9,610 bases of DNA from an uncultured Alphaproteobacteria bacterium (GTDB lineage: Bacteria; Pseudomonadota; Alphaproteobacteria; Puniceispirillales; Puniceispirillaceae): assembly GCA_913031555.1 (NCBI GenBank), contig CAJWDO010000044.1, forward strand, positions 1 through 9,610, written 5' to 3'. Every line of letters starts with the position of its first letter. The first letter of the stretch is position 1. Shown here piece after piece: positions 6,323 to 9,610 of the stretch. Both the position numbers and the translations under genes were made by a program. Under the pieces are notes generated by a model that was given only the letters and a program-made list of their open reading frames with translations, was not told where the DNA came from and ran no database searches.

Positions 6323-7660
6323 ATGAGCACAGTTGACGAACATCTGATTTCCGAACTCCTCGACGCCGCGCGGTCTGCCGGCGCCGATGGAGCAGACGCC
6401 GGCGTCGCCCGCAGCGAAGGCACTTCCGTTTCGGTGAGGCTCGGCAAGGTTGAATCCAGCGAACGGTCCGAAGAGGTGGAGGCCGCCCTGCGGGTCTTTG
6501 TCGGCCAGCGCAACGCGTCGGTCTCGACAAGCCAGCTTGACAGCGAGAGCATCCGCACCCTTGCGGCGCGCGCCGTGGCAATGGCCAGGGTGGCACCCGA
6601 GGATCCATATGTCAGGCTTGCCAGCGCCGACGAGATCGCCACCGAGATCCCGCAGGTTGAAATCTATGACCCCGATGTGCCGTCGGTCGAACATCTGACC
6701 GAAAGCGCGACAGCCGCCGAGGCGGCCGCCCTTGCAGTCGAGGGAATCACCAATTCGGATGGCGGATCGGCAAGCCATGGCGTCACCCATGTGATGATCG
6801 CCACCACCAACGGATTTGCCGCCGATTACCGCCGGTCCTCGCAAGGTGTCTCCGCCGTCGTCATCGCCGAGAAGGATGGCGCCATGGAGCGCGACTATGA
6901 TTACACGGCGGCGGTCTTTGGCGAGGATCTGGACCCACCCGAGGAAGTCGGTGCCAGCGCCGCCGCGCGCACCCTTTCCCGCCTTGGGCCCCGCAAACCG
7001 CAGACCGGACAATTTCCTGTGGTCTATCACCAGCGTGTCGCCGGGTCGCTTGTCGGCACGCTCGCCGGCGCGATCAACGGGGCATCAATCGCCCGCGGCA
7101 CGAGTTTTCTGAAAGACAGCATGGGCGAGCAGGTCACCAGCCCCGGCCTGACCTTCATCGATGACCCGTTGCGAGCCCGTGGCATGGCGACAAGGCTGTT
7201 TGACGGTGAAGGACTGCCGGTGAGCCGCCGCGCGATGGTCGAGGACGGCGTTCTGAAAAGCTGGTTCCTTGATATCGCCTCGGCCACCAAGCTTGGCCTG
7301 ACGCCGACCGGACAGGCGGCACGCGGGATGGGAAGCGCGCCGGCACCGGGAAGCAGCAATTTCTATCTCGAAAATGGCGATGTGACCTTTGACGAGCTTA
7401 TTGCCGATATCGAGGACGGGTTGCTTGTGACCGAGATGATGGGAAGTTCCGTCGACATGATCACCGGCGATTACAGCCGCGGCGCCGGTGGGTTCTGGAT
7501 CAGCAACGGCAAGGTCACCTATCCGGTTGCCGAGGCAACGATTGCCGGCAATCTGAAGGATATGTTCATGGCCATTGGCCGCGCCGATGATATCGACATG
7601 CGGCGCAGCACAGCTTCACCATCCCTGCGTGTCGAGGGCATGATGGTGGCCGGGGCATGA
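6323..7660 (+). CDS. pmbA: TldE/PmbA metalloprotease subunit
   Basis: Member of the TldD/PmbA (U62) family. In E. coli, TldE (PmbA) pairs with TldD in a heterodimeric protease that degrades unfolded peptides, matures microcin B17 and affects CcdA turnover. Seen in 445 residues, the family's normal length: an N-terminal alpha/beta part with VRLGKVESSE (38-47); VVYHQRVAGSLVGTLAGAI (233-251), followed by ARGTSFLKD (257-265); and the C-terminal TGDYSRGAGGFWI (381-393), then YPVAEATIAGNL (400-411). The HExxxH zinc site of TldD is absent, which is normal for TldE and supports PmbA over TldD. The frame is open upstream to 5972, but that part is antisense to argC and unlike the family. No clear ribosome binding site precedes the ATG at 6323. 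Its stop overlaps the start of the phosphatase gene. The obligate partner tldD is not in the window. Confidence 0.93.
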   Translation: MSTVDEHLISELLDAARSAGADGADAGVARSEGTSVSVRLGKVESSERSEEVEAALRVFVGQRNASVSTSQLDSESIRTLAARAVAMARVAPEDPYVRLASADEIATEIPQVEIYDPDVPSVEHLTESATAAEAAALAVEGITNSDGGSASHGVTHVMIATTNGFAADYRRSSQGVSAVVIAEKDGAMERDYDYTAAVFGEDLDPPEEVGASAAARTLSRLGPRKPQTGQFPVVYHQRVAGSLVGTLAGAINGASIARGTSFLKDSMGEQVTSPGLTFIDDPLRARGMATRLFDGEGLPVSRRAMVEDGVLKSWFLDIASATKLGLTPTGQAARGMGSAPAPGSSNFYLENGDVTFDELIADIEDGLLVTEMMGSSVDMITGDYSRGAGGFWISNGKVTYPVAEATIAGNLKDMFMAIGRADDIDMRRSTASPSLRVEGMMVAGA

Positions 7661-8316
7661 CTTTTGCCGCCCCGCCGGGTGCGCGTCGCGGGACGCGTGA
7701 CTGGATGGAGCTGATTTTCAAGGATCACGGGTTCCTTCGAGTCTGGTGGCACAATCATCATCTGGTCGCGCCCGACATGTGGCGCTCGAATCAGCCTGGA
7801 CCATCACGAATCCACGCCGCCGCCGCCGCCGGAATCCGCACGGTGATCAATCTTCGTGGCCCACGTGGTGATGGTGGCTGGCAGCTTGAGGCCGAGGCCT
7901 GCAAGGCTGCCGGAATCACCCTTCTTGATTTTACCGCACGGTCCCGCGCCGCGCCTGACAAGGCGATGCTTCACGCCGCGCGGCACCTGTTCGCCGAGGC
8001 CAGGCTTCCGGCACTGATGCATTGCAAGTCGGGGGCCGACCGCGCCGGACTGATGTCGGCGCTCTATCTTCTGATTGTCGAGGAGCGCCCGGTCCGCGAG
8101 GCGGCGGCGCAGCTCGCCTGGAAGTACGGCCATGTCAGACAGGCCAAGACAGGCCTTCTGGACGCCTTCTTCGCGGCCTACGCACCCTATGAGGATCAGG
8201 GCATGGATTTCTTCGACTGGGTCGACAAAGTCTATGATCCGGACGAAGTCACCCGCCGGTTCCAGGCCAAGGGATGGGCCGTGCGTCTGACCGACAGCAT
8301 CCTGCGCCGGGAATAG
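7657..8316 (+). CDS. atypical dual-specificity / tyrosine-type phosphatase
   Basis: A 219-residue soluble protein with the cysteine-phosphatase P-loop HCKSGADR (122-129): nucleophile Cys123 and phosphate-binding Arg129 in a CX5R arrangement. Upstream are WRSNQPGP (42-49) and INLRG (65-69), seen at the N-terminus of atypical dual-specificity phosphatases. DFTARSR (91-97) sits where the general-acid loop is expected, with Asp91 the candidate acid. A C-terminal part of about 70 residues (150-219), rich in aromatic and charged residues, extends past the core. No signal peptide. The substrate is unknown. Related enzymes act on phosphotyrosine, inositol phosphates or phospholipids, and the Lys after the catalytic Cys also occurs in lipid phosphatases such as PTEN and PTPMT1. 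The start is set by an ATGA overlap with pmbA and by GGTGG (7645-7649), 7 nt upstream, so translation is probably coupled. It converges on the ABC exporter with an 18-bp gap. Confidence 0.85.
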   Translation: MTFAAPPGARRGTRDWMELIFKDHGFLRVWWHNHHLVAPDMWRSNQPGPSRIHAAAAAGIRTVINLRGPRGDGGWQLEAEACKAAGITLLDFTARSRAAPDKAMLHAARHLFAEARLPALMHCKSGADRAGLMSALYLLIVEERPVREAAAQLAWKYGHVRQAKTGLLDAFFAAYAPYEDQGMDFFDWVDKVYDPDEVTRRFQAKGWAVRLTDSILRRE

Positions 8317-8334
8317 CCTCAGCAGGACGAATAC

Positions 8335-9610
8335 CTAACCACCAAGCGACTGCAAGCGGCACAGCCGCGCGTAGAGACCATCGGCCGCCAACAATTCATC
8401 ATGCGTGCCGCGCTCGATAATGGCACCATCTTCCATCACCAGAATCTTGTCGGCATCGCGGATTGTCGACAGCCGGTGCGCCACGACAAGCGTTGTCCGG
8501 CCAGACTGCAGGCGCGCCAGCGCCGCCTGCACCTGCTGTTCGGAATCGGCGTCAAGCGCCGCCGTCGCCTCGTCAAGAAGCAGGATCGGTGCGTCTTTCA
8601 GCATTGCCCGCGCAATCGAAATACGCTGCCGCTGGCCACCGGAAAGCCGGTTGCCCATGGCACCGACCTGTGTGTCATAGCCATTATCCAGCGCCATGAT
8701 GAAGTCGTGCGCCGCCGCGGCCTGCGCCGCCGCCTCGATCTCGGCGCGGGTTGCATCGGCACGTCCAAATCCGATATTGGCGGCGATGCTGTCATCGAAC
8801 AGCACCGCGTCCTGACTGACCAGCGCCACATTGCGGCGCAGGCTGTCCAGCGTCACCGCGGCGATGTCGGTGCCGTCGATCATGATTATCCCGGCGCTTC
8901 GGTCAAAGAATCGTGGCAGCAGATTGATCACCGAACTCTTGCCGGCGCCGCTTGGCCCTACAAGCGCCACCGTCTCGCCGAGACTTGCCGTGAAACTGAC
9001 CTCACGAAGCGCTGGCGGGCCCTCCGATGACGCGGTGTCATAGGCGAAGCTGACGCCATCGAAGCTGACCTCACCCGCCACCTTGCCAAGCTCGATCGCG
9101 CCAGGCCGATCGGCGACAAGGCGCGGCCGGTCAAGCAGCGCCAGCACACGTTCGGCGGCGGCCAGCGCCTCCTGGGTGACGGCATTCAATGTGCCGATGC
9201 CGCGAACAGGTTGCACCAGCAGGATCAGCGTCGTGATGAAGGCAATCACATCACCGACCTGCAACAGGCCGTTGGTCACCCGCCAGCCAGCCAGCGCAAC
9301 AACGCCGCCAACGGCGACACCGCCGACCACCTCGAGGATGGGATCAATCTTGGCGCGTCCTGTCAGCAAGCCGACAAGCCGCGTGTAGAGACCGTCAAAG
9401 GCCGATTTCGTGCGTTCCGTTTCAGCCGATTCCAGCTGATAGGCCTTGACCATCCGCGCACCTTGAAGCGTTTCGGCGAGGAGCGAGGTCACGCCCTCCA
9501 TATGTTCCTGCAGATTGCCGGAGGCACGCCGCTGGCGCGCGCCGATACGGATGATGGGCTGCATTGCCAGCGGATAGACCAGCAGCACGATGACAGCCAT
9601 CAGCCAGTCA
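8335..9610 (-). CDS. ABC exporter, fused permease-ATPase, MsbA-like (5' end cut by window)
   Basis: Half-transporter of the ABCB/MsbA type. The frame is open to the right edge, so the N-terminal TM helices lie outside; the ATG at 9600 is internal, not the start. Seen: the later part of the TM domain, including QEHMEGVTSLLAETLQGARMVKAY, which recalls the MsbA coupling region; then a complete nucleotide-binding domain. With the Met at 9600 as residue 1: Walker A GPSGAGKSS (215-223), Q-loop VSQDAVLF (261-268), signature LSGGQRQR (319-326), Walker B ILLLDEA (339-345) with catalytic Glu344, and H-loop AHRLS (374-378). All catalytic residues are intact. The most likely role is lipid A/lipooligosaccharide flipping across the inner membrane, as for MsbA, but multidrug or other lipid exporters share these motifs and the window shows no lpx or kdt genes to confirm it. 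Confidence 0.9.
   Translation of the reverse strand, partial: DWLMAVIVLLVYPLAMQPIIRIGARQRRASGNLQEHMEGVTSLLAETLQGARMVKAYQLESAETERTKSAFDGLYTRLVGLLTGRAKIDPILEVVGGVAVGGVVALAGWRVTNGLLQVGDVIAFITTLILLVQPVRGIGTLNAVTQEALAAAERVLALLDRPRLVADRPGAIELGKVAGEVSFDGVSFAYDTASSEGPPALREVSFTASLGETVALVGPSGAGKSSVINLLPRFFDRSAGIIMIDGTDIAAVTLDSLRRNVALVSQDAVLFDDSIAANIGFGRADATRAEIEAAAQAAAAHDFIMALDNGYDTQVGAMGNRLSGGQRQRISIARAMLKDAPILLLDEATAALDADSEQQVQAALARLQSGRTTLVVAHRLSTIRDADKILVMEDGAIIERGTHDELLAADGLYARLCRLQSLGG

Noticed and set aside
6224..7030. Long minus-strand extension of the argC frame (about 269 extra codons)
   Set aside because: It lies antisense to the well-supported pmbA gene, is low-complexity Gly/Ala/Arg/Asp-rich with no ArgC motif, and is a typical GC-rich shadow frame.
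8300..8327. Inverted repeat TCCTGC/GCAGGA spanning the end of the phosphatase gene
   Set aside because: Only a 6-bp stem with a 16-nt loop and no T run on either side, so it does not qualify as an intrinsic terminator.
9598..9600. ATG as the start of the ABC exporter
   Set aside because: The frame continues open to the window edge and most of the TM domain is missing, so this Met is internal.
1..9610. Mobile element, CRISPR, tRNA/rRNA or horizontally acquired island
   Set aside because: No transposase or integrase, no repeat arrays, no RNA genes recognised by eye, and codon style and composition look uniform across the window.

Overview
The window looks like a piece of an alphaproteobacterial chromosome, probably a Rhodospirillales-like or SAR116-like lineage. 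Base composition is GC-rich and even throughout. The glutamate-cysteine ligase is of the plant/alphaproteobacterial type, ArgC is the short type 2 form, and UbiA, RsmE and GshA sit together as I recall them in other alphaproteobacteria. Taxonomy is inferred from protein style, not from a marker gene. I see no transposase, integrase, tRNA, rRNA, CRISPR array or abrupt change in composition. This reads as core genome, densely packed.

Layout. Positions 1-3383 are a leftward run: rsmE (16S rRNA m3U1498 methyltransferase), gshA (first step of glutathione synthesis) and an MFS drug/H+ antiporter of the DHA1/Tet type that runs off the left edge. Positions 3481-4446 hold ubiA (ubiquinone prenyltransferase), divergent from rsmE. 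Positions 4450-6223 are a leftward pair: argC (arginine synthesis) followed after 10 bp by an unrecognised gene whose protein resembles the gamma-glutamylcyclotransferase fold. Positions 6323-8316 are a rightward pair: pmbA/tldE and an atypical cysteine-dependent (CX5R) phosphatase, joined by an ATGA overlap. Positions 8335-9610 hold a leftward MsbA-like ABC exporter that runs off the right edge.

How the genes relate. Most are unrelated housekeeping functions sharing a locus: ribosome modification, glutathione, ubiquinone, arginine, TldD/E proteolysis and envelope export. Two points stand out. First, the starts of rsmE and argC both lie exactly 6 nt after a -10-like hexamer that is 17 nt from a TTGCAA box, and neither has a convincing Shine-Dalgarno sequence, so both mRNAs may be leaderless. 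Second, two genes are poorly understood: the argC-linked GGCT-like protein, which may act on a gamma-glutamyl compound, and the phosphatase coupled to pmbA. I do not see a clearly new multi-gene system. The best leads are these two genes and the shared promoter geometry.
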